A stretch of DNA of 64,000 nt from Robiginitomaculum sp. (GTDB lineage Bacteria > Pseudomonadota > Alphaproteobacteria > Caulobacterales > Maricaulaceae), in assembly GCA_002733805.1 (NCBI GenBank), contig NVXG01000004.1, positions 1 to 64,000 on the forward strand. Reading direction: 5' to 3'. Below the pieces are notes generated by a model. It was not told the origin of the DNA. It saw only the letters and a list, made by a program, of their open reading frames with translations, and did not search any database. The position numbers and the translations under genes were made by a program. Positions 36,635 through 44,952 of this stretch are shown piece by piece (within the stretch, counting starts at the first letter, position 1; the number at the start of each line of letters is the position of its first letter).

Positions 36635-37795
36635 CTAATTCTTGCCCAACGCGTCGACAATGGCGACGTTCATGGCTTTCAATGCAGGTAATATCCCGGT
36701 GATTAACCCCAATGCCAGCATCAAGACAATGGCCAGCAGGGCAATATCGGCGGTCAGGCGCATGCCGGGTAAAAATCCGGATAATGCCGGGCCGATGGCC
36801 AGATCAACCAGTGCCCAGGCAATGCCCAGCCCGATCAATCCGCCGAGCAAGGCCAGAAGTAGCGACTCGCTCAATACCAGTCGAAAAATACGCCCAGTGC
36901 GAAAACCCAAGGTTTTCATGACGGCAATTTCCTTGGTGCGTTCGGACACCGCCATCACCATGGTGGTGCCGACGATCATCAAAATGGTGGCAAATGCCGC
37001 GCCGATGACCGAAGAGAGGATTAATCCAATATTGCCCATTTGTTGCAAGAAAGCCTTGTTAAAGGCCGATTCTGTCGAGGTTTTGGTTTCGGCCTGTGAA
37101 TTGGCAAACAACGTATCAATCTGTTTCGAAATATCATCATTCATGGCTGGATCCTCAGAATTGAGAATAATCCAGCCAGCCTTATCGCGGGCAAAGGCCA
37201 AATTTTCATTGAAATAATCATAATGGAACATCAGGTAATTGGCGGGTACCGTTTCTTTATCTCCATCAAAGATGGCGCAAATGGTAAATTCCCAAACTGA
37301 ACTACCATCCTTTTTTTGCCAGATATTGCTGTTGATCGGCACGGAATCGCCCAGCTTCCAGCCATATTGATCGACCAGATCAATGCCAGTCAGTAAACAA
37401 TCCCGGGTTTCCATAAACGCCTTGCGTTGTTCATCCGGCATCACCAGTTCCGAATAGGCGGCCAAATAGGTATCAGCCTCGATGGCAAAGGTTTGCACCT
37501 GCTTACGCGGATCTTGGTAATATCCGCCAAACCATGAGGCATGAGACGCATTGCGAACGCCTTCGATACTGCGGACCCGATTGACGTAAGCCAAGGGCAA
37601 GGACACCGTGAAATTGATCTTGTTGACGGTAATCAGCCGATCAGCCGCCGCCACTTCAACACCGGCGGTAAATACTTTGTAGAATGAACCCAGCGCACCA
37701 AAAATCAAAAAGGCGCTTAATATCGAAAATAACAGCAGGATGGCCCGCAATTTCTTGCGGAACAGATTTTTGAGGACCAGCGTGAAATCGTTCAT
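36635..37795 (-). CDS. ABC exporter permease, FtsX/MacB type (first)
   Basis: A 386-residue permease of the same layout: an N-terminal helix (about 16-38), a periplasmic domain, and three C-terminal helices with the coupling motif VMAVSERTKEIAVMKTLGFRTGRIF. It differs clearly from the second permease, so this is not a recent duplication. Its start overlaps the end of the ATPase gene by 4 bp, a sign of translational coupling. Confidence 0.9.
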   Translation of the reverse strand: MNDFTLVLKNLFRKKLRAILLLFSILSAFLIFGALGSFYKVFTAGVEVAAADRLITVNKINFTVSLPLAYVNRVRSIEGVRNASHASWFGGYYQDPRKQVQTFAIEADTYLAAYSELVMPDEQRKAFMETRDCLLTGIDLVDQYGWKLGDSVPINSNIWQKKDGSSVWEFTICAIFDGDKETVPANYLMFHYDYFNENLAFARDKAGWIILNSEDPAMNDDISKQIDTLFANSQAETKTSTESAFNKAFLQQMGNIGLILSSVIGAAFATILMIVGTTMVMAVSERTKEIAVMKTLGFRTGRIFRLVLSESLLLALLGGLIGLGIAWALVDLAIGPALSGFLPGMRLTADIALLAIVLMLALGLITGILPALKAMNVAIVDALGKN

Positions 37796-38490
37796 TTCTT
37801 GCTGCCCTTTTTGATGAACTTGCCCTTGTCCAAAAACAATTCGGTTTTGGCATACTTGGCGGCGGCCGGATCGTGGGTCACCATGATAATGGTTTTGCCC
37901 ATTTTGGTGTTGAGCAATTGTAACATTTCGAGCACCTCATCGGCGCTGGTCCGATCCAGATCGCCGGTTGGCTCATCACACAGCAATACTTTCGGATCGG
38001 CCACAATGGCCCGAGCAATGGCAACCCGTTGCTGTTGGCCGCCAGACAATTGACGAGGATAGTGCTTGGCCCGATCGCCGATGCCGACAATATCCAATGC
38101 TGTTGCGACCCGTTTTTTGCGCTCCGCGCCTTTTACCGGAGAGAGCAATAGTGGCAATTCAACATTTTGGGCGGCAGTCAGCGTGGGCATCAAGTTATAA
38201 AACTGGAAAATAAACCCGACATTTTCCGAGCGCCATTTGGCCAGCGCCCCTTGGCCCAAATTGTCGATCCTTCTGCCATCAAAAATGACTTCGCCGGTGG
38301 TTGGCGCATCAATGCCGCCCAATTGATTGAGCAAGGTGGTCTTGCCAGAGCCAGACGGTCCCATGATGGCCATGAACTCACCATTGGCAATTTCCATATC
38401 GAGGCCATCAAAAATCGGGATAGTTTCTTTGCCCCGGCTGTATTGTTTCGACAGGCCACGCAGCACGTAAAGCGGTTCGGTCTTGCTCAT
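37792..38490 (-). CDS. ABC exporter ATP-binding protein, LolD/MacB type
   Basis: A 232-residue ATPase. The Walker A motif is GPSGSGKT (44-51), the signature LSGGQQQRVAIARAI lies near 142, and Walker B is VLLCDEPTGDLD. The GDLD ending and the spacing are those of the MacB/LolD/FtsE group, which drives mechanotransmission exporters rather than classical through-membrane transport. It stands between the membrane fusion protein gene and two permease genes in a single operon. Confidence 0.95.
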   Translation of the reverse strand: MSKTEPLYVLRGLSKQYSRGKETIPIFDGLDMEIANGEFMAIMGPSGSGKTTLLNQLGGIDAPTTGEVIFDGRRIDNLGQGALAKWRSENVGFIFQFYNLMPTLTAAQNVELPLLLSPVKGAERKKRVATALDIVGIGDRAKHYPRQLSGGQQQRVAIARAIVADPKVLLCDEPTGDLDRTSADEVLEMLQLLNTKMGKTIIMVTHDPAAAKYAKTELFLDKGKFIKKGSKK

Positions 38491-38544
38491 AATGTTGTCC
38501 CTTTTGGAGGCAGAAGGTAGGTTTTAACCGTATAAATCGCAATT

Positions 38545-39564
38545 CTATTCAATAAACGTCACCTTGACCGCCATGTCGGGCAGTACCCGCGCATCAATCT
38601 CATCAAAGGAAACCCGCACTTTAATGGTGGCTCTGGCCCGATTGGCAGTTGGAATGATCGCCACCACTTGCGCCGGGATTTTCCAATTCTGGTAGGCATC
38701 CAGCACGGCTTCGACTTTTTGCCCAGGCGATACCCGGCCAATCTGGCCTTCGTTGACGTCGACCTCAATCTCAAGCGATTGCATGTCGACGATGGTGGCA
38801 ATGCCGGTGCGAGTAAATCCGCCGCCAGCCGAAGAGGGCGAGAGTATCTCGCCAACTTGTGCGTTTTTGGCAATGACCACACCAGCATAGGGCGCGCGCA
38901 CCACATGGCGCTCGACCAGATCAACCTGACTGGCCACATTGGCTTTGCTGGCGGCCAGATCAGCCCTAGCCCCGGCCAGTTGTGCTTGCAGAGTTTTTAG
39001 GGCCGCCGCCGCTGCCGTTACTGCTGCCTTGGGGCCAATTGCCTTGTCGGCCAGAGTTTGGGCTCGACCCAGTACAATATCGGCTTCAACAATGCGCGCT
39101 TGCAATGACTGCACATTGCGCCGGGCGCTTTCGGTTTGCGCCTTGGCTTGGCGCAAACTGATTATGGCGCGCTTATCATCCAACCGAGCCAGCACTTGTC
39201 CGGCTTCGACCTTCGATCCTTCATCAAACAGAATTTCGCGAATGGTGCCGGTAATCTCGGCCGAAACGGTGGCTTGGCGGCGCGCAGTTACATAACCTGA
39301 TGCCACCAATCCAGAGGCGCGCGGTGCCGTGGCAGGTGCTGAGCTGCCGGAGACAGGAATATTTTCCTGTGCGGCAGCAATGGCCGTTGCGGCATCACTT
39401 CTAACCTGTTTGATCTGTCCGTTCATCCACCACCAGGTAATCAGCACAGAAACCAGCGCCGCCAATACCATGGCTACGATGACTTTGAGCGGGGAATTCG
39501 ATGCTTCGGGTTCGCTGCGATCAATCGACAAGGATTGTAACTGGGCGGCGCGGTCATCTGACAT
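38545..39564 (-). CDS. Membrane fusion (MacA/HlyD-like) protein of ABC exporter
   Basis: A 339-residue periplasmic adaptor. An N-terminal membrane anchor spans about 27-46. A biotinyl-lipoyl-like domain (GYVTARRQATVSAEITGTI, VEAGQVLARLD) is split by an alpha-helical hairpin of about 125-210 (AKAQTESARRNVQSLQARI, AAAALKTLQAQLAGARADL). The second lipoyl half and barrel follow (VVRAPYAGVVIAKNAQVGEIL). It bridges the inner-membrane permeases toward an outer-membrane TolC-like channel, not encoded here. First gene of the five-gene operon, divergent from kdsA. Confidence 0.92.
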   Translation of the reverse strand: MSDDRAAQLQSLSIDRSEPEASNSPLKVIVAMVLAALVSVLITWWWMNGQIKQVRSDAATAIAAAQENIPVSGSSAPATAPRASGLVASGYVTARRQATVSAEITGTIREILFDEGSKVEAGQVLARLDDKRAIISLRQAKAQTESARRNVQSLQARIVEADIVLGRAQTLADKAIGPKAAVTAAAAALKTLQAQLAGARADLAASKANVASQVDLVERHVVRAPYAGVVIAKNAQVGEILSPSSAGGGFTRTGIATIVDMQSLEIEVDVNEGQIGRVSPGQKVEAVLDAYQNWKIPAQVVAIIPTANRARATIKVRVSFDEIDARVLPDMAVKVTFIE

Positions 39565-39708
39565 AATATGATTTTCCTTTTGTCCCGGTCATCAGTTTAT
39601 CGTGCGTCACGCTTGGCTTCAATCATTATCGGGAACCCAAAATCGGCGCTTTGCTTCACCTCAAAAAAGATTATGGTCGTGTCATGAATTGCACAAGGCC
39701 AACTCACG

Positions 39709-40569
39709 ATGCGTGAAATGAAAACACCCAATTCCGTAGTTAAAATTGGTGGAGACGGCACCTCAATTGTCCAGATGGGCAATGCTCTTCCGCTAAGTTT
39801 GATCGCCGGTCCGTGTCAGATGGAAAGCCGGGCGCATGCGCTGGAATGCGCTACCGAGTTGCGCGATATTGCCAACCGATTGGGCATTGGGTTGGTGTTC
39901 AAGACCAGCTTTGATAAAGCCAATCGGACCTCGGCCAGCGCACAGCGCGGGTTGGGTCTAAAGGCTGCATTGCCGGTGTTTGCCGAAATTCGCGAAACCT
40001 TGGGCCTGCCGGTTTTGACCGATATTCACAGCGCCGAACAATGTGAGATGGCCGCCGAAGCGATTGATGTGTTGCAGATACCAGCCTTTTTGTGCCGCCA
40101 GACCGATTTGCTACTTGCTGCCGCCAAAACCGGCAAAGTGGTCAATGTCAAAAAAGGCCAGTTTCTGGCGCCATGGGACATGAAAAATGTCGTGGCCAAA
40201 CTGACCGGGGCTGGCAACGCAAATGTACTGGTTACCGAGCGTGGGGTCAGCTTTGGCTATAACACTTTGGTGTCCGATATGCGAGCTTTGCCGGTGCTGG
40301 CCAGCTTTGGCGCGCCCGTGGTGTTTGATGCAACCCATTCGGTGCAACAACCGGGCGGGCAGGGCACTTCGTCGGGCGGTCAGCGCGAATTCGTACCGGT
40401 TCTGGCCCGCGCTGCCGTGGCGGTTGGCGTCGCGGCGGTGTTTTTAGAAACCCACCCCGACCCAGATAATGCCCCATCGGATGGACCCAACATGATCCCC
40501 TTGCGCGAGTTCGAAGCCTTGGCGCGTGATCTGATGGCATTTGATGTGCTGGCTAAAGGGTTGGAATAG
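39709..40569 (+). CDS. kdsA: 3-deoxy-8-phosphooctulonate synthase KdsA
   Basis: It condenses arabinose-5-phosphate and phosphoenolpyruvate to KDO-8-phosphate for the lipopolysaccharide core. It has 286 residues. Motifs are LIAGPCQMES, KTSFDKANRTS, VKKGQFLAPWDMKNVVAKL and FDATHSVQQPGGQ. The Cys36 in GPC indicates the metal-dependent (class II) type; E. coli has Asn there. The open frame begins MREMK, and the fourth residue is an alternative start. No ribosome binding site stands out for either. It does not belong to an operon with eno or pyrG, as seen elsewhere. Confidence 0.96.
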   Translation: MREMKTPNSVVKIGGDGTSIVQMGNALPLSLIAGPCQMESRAHALECATELRDIANRLGIGLVFKTSFDKANRTSASAQRGLGLKAALPVFAEIRETLGLPVLTDIHSAEQCEMAAEAIDVLQIPAFLCRQTDLLLAAAKTGKVVNVKKGQFLAPWDMKNVVAKLTGAGNANVLVTERGVSFGYNTLVSDMRALPVLASFGAPVVFDATHSVQQPGGQGTSSGGQREFVPVLARAAVAVGVAAVFLETHPDPDNAPSDGPNMIPLREFEALARDLMAFDVLAKGLE

Positions 40570-40595
40570 GGCGCGGGAGAATTACGTTGGGACTG

Positions 40596-40731
40596 CCGAT
40601 CCTTCGAGGCTCGGCTTTGCCTCGCACCTCAGGATGAGGTTGGTGGTGCACGTCGATTCTGAATCATCTGGTTCTCGCAACAAAAAGCACCTCATGCTGA
40701 GGTGCGACTGTAAGGAGCCTCGAAGCATCGG
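40596..40731. repeat. Long inverted repeat (REP-like), facing copies
   Basis: The arm at 40596-40639 reads CCGATCCTTCGAGGCTCG and ends CACCTCAGGATGAGG. A facing, imperfect copy at 40690-40731 reads CCTCATGCTGAGGTGCG and ends CCTCGAAGCATCGG. The two would form a large hairpin around a 50-base loop. The core CTTCGAGGCTCG-CACCTCAGGATGAGG resembles a dispersed intergenic repeat widespread in alphaproteobacteria. Confidence 0.85.
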
Positions 40732-40760
40732 CTAGCGACGGTACTTTGCGATTTACTTCC

Positions 40761-40848
40761 GGTCCCCGGATTTAGTCCGGGGTCCAGAGAATGGGGGTTG
40801 CATCGTGATGGCACAAAACTGGACCCCGGCTCGAAGGCCGGGGACCGG
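40761..40848. repeat. Pair of GGTCCCCGG palindromes
   Basis: Two short, nearly perfect hairpins lie between the outer repeat arms: GGTCCCCGGA...TCCGGGGTCC at 40761-40785 and GGACCCCGGC...GCCGGGGACC at 40821-40846. Each stem has one mismatch. They also resemble each other in inverse orientation, so the whole unit can fold as a nested structure. Confidence 0.8.
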
Positions 40849-40857
40849 GTTGGCAGG

Positions 40858-40896
40858 CTCTGAGGTGTGAGGCAAAGCCGAGCCTCGAAGGATCGG
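40858..40896. repeat. Third, inverted copy of the 40596 repeat
   Basis: The sequence CTCTGAGGTGTGAGGCAAAG to CTCGAAGGATCGG is the inverted complement of the arm at 40596-40634 with few differences, closer to it than the middle copy is. It brackets the palindrome pair, giving a 300-bp nested inverted structure. Confidence 0.85.
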
Positions 40897-40956
40897 TAGT
40901 CCTGACAAACATCTGCTCAAGCCATGCAAATCTGCAAGTGTGCGGACGGTGCAGCG

Positions 40957-41040
40957 TGACACTCGTCCACTGACACTAAATACGCAGTGCCCGGACACTC
41001 ATTGACACACCTCGCACAGATAAATGACGCTTGTTGACAC
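40957..41040 (+). repeat. Cluster of TGACAC boxes
   Basis: TGACAC occurs at 40957, 40971, 41003 and 41035, with a TGACGC at 41025 and a GGACAC at 40993. The last three TGACAC copies are spaced exactly 32 bp, about three helical turns. The arrangement resembles a multi-site operator or iteron-like array, but no cognate protein is identified. Confidence 0.5.
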
Positions 41041-41295
41041 TTGGCGAGTGGGGATAACATCAAGTCCCGCCCATGGGAGCGGGCCGGGGGACAATAGGGT
41101 ATTGGCTAGCCTACGAGTTCGGCCAAGGCTCTTTGAAACCGTTAAGAAACAACAGATTTTATGCAGATTCATACAATTATGGGTGTGGTTCGATTGATGT
41201 GTGAAAGCCCATTTGGGTGCGTCATGAGAAGTCTTGCCGCGCATAAGCGCCCAAATTAACCCGCAACCTATTTTAACAGCTCCAAAATCCAAAAA

Positions 41296-43161
41296 TCAGG
41301 ACAATTTTTCGAGTTTTTCCATTTCACTTAAGGTCTGTTCTTCGAGCATGGTGATCCGTTCCAGCGCCCGGTTGCGCTTGCGGTTGAACTCCAGTGCCTG
41401 TTGTGGATCTCGGTCATACAATTCCGATGAAGCCAAAGCAGAATCGAGGCTGGCTACCCCTTTTTGTAGACGGGTAATCTCGCCTTCCAGCCGCTTGATA
41501 TTGCGCCGGATCGGAGCTAAATCCTCGCGGGCCTGGGCTAGAGATTGCCGTTGGACCGCTTTGTTGATCGGTTTGGCTTTTGGTTTGCGCTTGCGATCTT
41601 TCTTCAGGATCAATTGCTTGTATTCGTCCATATCGCCGTCATAGGGTTGCACCGCACCATCTTTGACCAGCCACAGGCGCTCAATACAACGCTCGATCAG
41701 GCTGCGGTCGTGGCTAATCAACAGGATCGCCCCGGAATAGGCATCCAGCGCGTCAGCCAGCGCCAAGCGGCTATCCATGTCCAAATGGTTGGTTGGCTCA
41801 TCCAAGATCAGCAAATGTGGCCCCCGAAACGAAATCAGGTTGAGCAGCAATCGGGCTTTTTCACCGCCGGAAAGGTCGCAGATTTTGGTTTCGGCCTGAT
41901 TGACCCCCAGGCCGAACCGTCCAAGTCTGGCTCTACGCTGGGCCTCGCTGGCATCGGGCATCAGCTCAAAAATATGATCGAGCGGGGTCAAATTATGATC
42001 CAACACGTCCAATTGGTGTTGGGCAAAATAGGCAATTTCCAACTTTTTGTGTTGGTACTTCTGGCCGGCCATGGTGCCCAATTTTCCGGAAAGCAGTTTG
42101 GCAAAGGTTGATTTTCCTTCGCCGTTTTGGCCGAGCAATCCGATGCGATCATCATTTTGAATGCTCAGATTGATGTTGCTCAAAATGGGTTTTCCCGGCT
42201 CGTACCCGACCTGCACATCCTCAAACCGGATAATCGGCGGGGCCATGGCTTTCTTGGGGTCTGGCAGGTCAAACGGAGCCACCGGATTTTGGACCAACGT
42301 GGCAACCGGTTGCATCTTTTCCATCATTTTGAGGCGGGACTGGGCCTGTTTGGCTTTGGCAGCCGAATAGCGAAACCGATCGACAAAGGTTTGCATTCGG
42401 CGGCGCTGGTCTTCCTGTTTGGCCATCATCGCCATATCAAGTCGTTGTTTTTCAGCCAGTAATCGCTGAAAATCATCATAACCGCCTTCAAAGGTGCGAA
42501 TTTTACGATTGGCCAAATGGGCGATGCGATGCACGGACTGGTTCAACAAGTCGCGGTCGTGGCTGACGATCAATGCTGCGCCGGGATATTTGCGTAAATG
42601 GTTTTCCAGCCAGATCGCCCCTTCCAGATCGAGGTAATTGGTTGGCTCATCCAACAGGAGTAAGTCGGGCGTGGCGAACAGAATAGCGGCCAAAGCTGCG
42701 CGCATCCGCCACCCACCGGAAAAACTGCCGCAAGGCTGGCGCTGGGCTTCGGTGGTGAAGCGCAAGCCAGCCAGAATGGTGCTGGCTCGGGATTCGGCGC
42801 TATGTGCCTCAATGTCTGCCAAGCGCAATTGAATTTCGGCGATGCGGTGCGGGTCAGTTTCAGTTTCCGCGCTGGACAACAAGGCGCGGCGTTCGGTATC
42901 GGCTTCCAGCACAAAATCGAGGATGGATTGTGAGCCGCCCGGTGCTTCTTGAGCAACGGCACCCATTCGCGCGCCTTTGCGGATGCGAACCTCGCCTTCG
43001 TCGGGTTGTAATTCGCCGGTGATGGCGCGAAACAAGGTTGATTTTCCGGTGCCATTTCGGCCAACCACGCCCATGCGGGTTTTGGGGGGCAGGGCAAAGC
43101 TGGCATTCTCGATCAGAATGCGGCCTTCCATCCGAATGGTGATGTTGTTTACGTGTAACAT
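41296..43161 (-). CDS. ABC-F family ATPase (Uup/YheS-like)
   Basis: A 621-residue soluble protein with two ABC domains and no membrane part. The first domain has GRNGTGKST near 35-43, signature FSGGWRMR and DEPTNYLD. The second has GQNGEGKST near 344, LSGGEKARLLL and DEPTNHLD. The P-site tRNA interaction linker between them is the charged helical stretch at about 235-290. The C-terminus has a coiled coil (about 540-615), seen in Uup/YheS/EttA relatives. ABC-F proteins act on the ribosome or in DNA repair. It is monocistronic, divergent from ndk. Confidence 0.93.
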   Translation of the reverse strand: MLHVNNITIRMEGRILIENASFALPPKTRMGVVGRNGTGKSTLFRAITGELQPDEGEVRIRKGARMGAVAQEAPGGSQSILDFVLEADTERRALLSSAETETDPHRIAEIQLRLADIEAHSAESRASTILAGLRFTTEAQRQPCGSFSGGWRMRAALAAILFATPDLLLLDEPTNYLDLEGAIWLENHLRKYPGAALIVSHDRDLLNQSVHRIAHLANRKIRTFEGGYDDFQRLLAEKQRLDMAMMAKQEDQRRRMQTFVDRFRYSAAKAKQAQSRLKMMEKMQPVATLVQNPVAPFDLPDPKKAMAPPIIRFEDVQVGYEPGKPILSNINLSIQNDDRIGLLGQNGEGKSTFAKLLSGKLGTMAGQKYQHKKLEIAYFAQHQLDVLDHNLTPLDHIFELMPDASEAQRRARLGRFGLGVNQAETKICDLSGGEKARLLLNLISFRGPHLLILDEPTNHLDMDSRLALADALDAYSGAILLISHDRSLIERCIERLWLVKDGAVQPYDGDMDEYKQLILKKDRKRKPKAKPINKAVQRQSLAQAREDLAPIRRNIKRLEGEITRLQKGVASLDSALASSELYDRDPQQALEFNRKRNRALERITMLEEQTLSEMEKLEKLS

Positions 43162-43254
43162 GGGCAGTGGCTAACACGGGTTGATGGCTTGATAAAGCAC
43201 TGGTATAGGCCCGCCAACGAGTTTTCTTCCCCGATCTGATACAGGAGCCAATTT

Positions 43255-43677
43255 ATGGCCATTCAACGTACTTTTTCAATCATCAAACCAGACGCAACGG
43301 CACGTAACCTAACTGGTGCGATCAATGCCAAAATCGAAGCGGCTGGTCTTCGCATCATTGCACAAAAGCGTATTCGCTTGAGCCGTGAACAGGCTGAAGC
43401 TTTCTATTCGGTACACGCCGAGCGTCCGTTTTTCGGTGATCTGGTCGCATTCATGTTGTCCGGACCCGTTGTGGTGCAAGCCTTGGAAGGCGAAGACGCT
43501 ATTGCCACCTACCGCAAGGTCATGGGCGCAACCAACCCCGAAGAAGCTGATGATGGCACCATTCGCAAAGAATTTGCTGAAAGCATTGAAGCCAATTCCG
43601 TGCATGGTTCCGATGCGCCGGAAACTGCTGCTGAAGAAATTCCGTTTTTCTTCTCAGACGACGAAATTGTTGGCTAA
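43255..43677 (+). CDS. ndk: Nucleoside-diphosphate kinase
   Basis: It transfers the gamma phosphate between nucleoside di- and triphosphates via a phosphohistidine. It has 140 residues, normal length. The active His117 is in NSVHGSD, and the N-terminal [10 protein letters not shown] is typical. An AGGAGCC ribosome binding site precedes the ATG. The gene is followed by a clear terminator. Confidence 0.98.
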   Translation: MAIQRTFSIIKPDATARNLTGAINAKIEAAGLRIIAQKRIRLSREQAEAFYSVHAERPFFGDLVAFMLSGPVVVQALEGEDAIATYRKVMGATNPEEADDGTIRKEFAESIEANSVHGSDAPETAAEEIPFFFSDDEIVG

Positions 43678-43699
43678 TCAAAACTGACATAATGTATAA

Positions 43700-43725
43700 A
43701 ACGGGGCCAGTTTGGCCCCGTTTTT
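43700..43725. terminator. Bidirectional terminator after ndk
   Basis: The stem AACGGGGCCA (43700-43709) pairs with TGGCCCCGTT (43713-43722) around a 3-base loop and is followed by TTTTG. An upstream AAAA gives a usable T-run for the convergent GST-like gene too. Confidence 0.9.
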
Positions 43726-43732
43726 GTTGGTG

Positions 43733-44437
43733 CTATAGGTTTGGAAAATACCGCTTTCGCATGCCAGCCGTATAAGCAATCAGATTGTCATGGCTCAGGG
43801 CGCTGCGTTTGATCGCTGTATCAAAATCTGCGTCAATGATTGAGCTTAGCACCCCATACAGCGTCGCATCCAGCGCGGTGGGTTCATCACCAAAGGCGTA
43901 TTTCTTATCGCCTAGGAACGCCGCGAGCGCGTCCAGATCGTCTGCTGCCATCGTATAGATAGTTTCGCGTGGGTGACGCCCAATTCCGTGGCCCTTCATG
44001 CCTTGTAAAAGCTGCTTACGGGCAACATTGGGAATGAACCATTTCAACGGAATTGGCAGTTTAGAGAAAAACATGTCTTTCAACACAGCCCAGTTCTCAT
44101 CTTCCATCCAGCGCGAATAAACCACGGCCCAATACAGATGTTCCTCAATCAATCTGGTAAAGGAAAGCGAGACGGCAAGGTCAGTCTCCGACAGGCCAGC
44201 GTGAAAACCTGCGCCTTTTTCTTCTTCCAGATAATCTTGGATTAGGCCGGAATCGCCCATCATGACACCATCGGTTTCAATGAACGGGATTTTGCCGGTC
44301 GGCCCGTTGCGCGGGTCGGCTTCTATGACGATCTCATAGGGCAGCTCAGCCATTTTCAGCAAGACTTCCAGCTTGATGCAAAATGGTGACGGGTTGGCGG
44401 CATTTAGTCCGGGTGGTGGTTGAAATAGTTTGATCAT
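43733..44437 (-). CDS. Glutathione S-transferase-like protein (Fax/metaxin type)
   Basis: A 234-residue GST-fold protein. The thioredoxin-like N-terminal domain begins IKLFQPPPGLNAANPSPFCIKLEVLLKM and continues GPTGKIPFIETDGVMMGDS. The helical C-terminal domain has AFLGDKKYAFGDEPTALDATLYG, the N-capping region typical of GSTs. The Pro-Phe-Cys near residue 18 and the long insertion before the C-terminal domain are those of the failed-axon-connections/metaxin-like subgroup. The substrate is unknown. It lies 26 bp after a same-strand MGMT-like gene, probably in one transcript. Confidence 0.83.
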   Translation of the reverse strand: MIKLFQPPPGLNAANPSPFCIKLEVLLKMAELPYEIVIEADPRNGPTGKIPFIETDGVMMGDSGLIQDYLEEEKGAGFHAGLSETDLAVSLSFTRLIEEHLYWAVVYSRWMEDENWAVLKDMFFSKLPIPLKWFIPNVARKQLLQGMKGHGIGRHPRETIYTMAADDLDALAAFLGDKKYAFGDEPTALDATLYGVLSSIIDADFDTAIKRSALSHDNLIAYTAGMRKRYFPNL

Positions 44438-44463
44438 TGGGGGTTTCCTTGTTGGTCCTGCAA

Positions 44464-44877
44464 TTACAGGCCTTCTTGTTTGCGTAAATTTAGTAGAAAT
44501 TCAGGGTCAAAAGATAGCTTTTTTAGGGTCGGCACATTTTCATCCAACACCCGCCATACCGGGGTAAGGTCAGCCAGATCAGCCCCGGCTTCATAGGCTT
44601 CAAAGGCAGCCTCTGCTACAATCCGCATCAAAATCCCGGTGGTGATCGGGCAGGAAACTTCAGCATTATGGGCTTGGGCCATATTGGCACGAAATTTCGG
44701 AATGCTCATGCTTTTTCCTTCCGGGATTTTCCGCACAAACTGATCGACCAATCGGGCATTGGGGACCAACATGATTTGTCCGGCTTTCATGCCGGCAATA
44801 TCAATCGGTGCCGGTTTAACCACTGGGTCTTTGCCAGAGTGCAATTTTTCCGTCCAAGTTTTCTTGTGCGTTGCCAT
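44464..44877 (-). CDS. MGMT-family-like small protein
   Basis: A 137-residue protein. It resembles the short proteins often named MGMT family protein, which have an alkyltransferase-like DNA-binding fold. The recognisable stretch is SCPITTGILMRIVAEAAFEAYEAG followed by TPVWRVLD. The PCHRV active site of true O6-alkylguanine transferases is not present; a Cys occurs in SCPITTG instead. DNA-alkylation repair is therefore uncertain. It is divergent from the WYL regulator with an 18-bp palindrome between them and may be its target. Confidence 0.6.
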   Translation of the reverse strand: MATHKKTWTEKLHSGKDPVVKPAPIDIAGMKAGQIMLVPNARLVDQFVRKIPEGKSMSIPKFRANMAQAHNAEVSCPITTGILMRIVAEAAFEAYEAGADLADLTPVWRVLDENVPTLKKLSFDPEFLLNLRKQEGL

Positions 44878-44922
44878 TTGCTGCTTTCATTTTGACGTTC
44901 TGGCGAAACTATATCATGCTTA

Positions 44923-44940
44923 CTGACAGCATTGTGTCAG
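44923..44940. promoter_or_regulatory. Palindromic operator candidate CTGACA-N6-TGTCAG
   Basis: A perfect 6-bp inverted repeat with a 6-base spacer lies 13 bp upstream of the regulator start and 45 bp from the divergent MGMT-like start. The position suggests self-regulation by the WYL regulator and control of the divergent gene pair. Confidence 0.55.
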
Positions 44941-44952
44941 GATAGAGAAATT

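Larger units (their letters stand above)
40570..41295. other. Repeat-rich intergenic region between kdsA and the ABC-F gene
   Basis: About 725 bases without a credible gene. The first half holds nested inverted repeats (40596-40896). The next 100 bases hold a cluster of TGACAC boxes (40957-41040). The remainder to 41295 shows nothing distinct apart from GC-rich hairpin-forming strings near 41068-41094. Short open frames across the repeats are by-products of the repeats. Confidence 0.7.

Noticed and set aside
40596-40896. CRISPR array
   Set aside because: The repeats are inverted, unevenly spaced and only three in number, without unique spacers of constant length or cas genes.
40541-41292. 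Three short frames across the kdsA-ABC-F intergenic region
   Set aside because: They read through inverted repeats and TGACAC boxes and have no ribosome binding sites.
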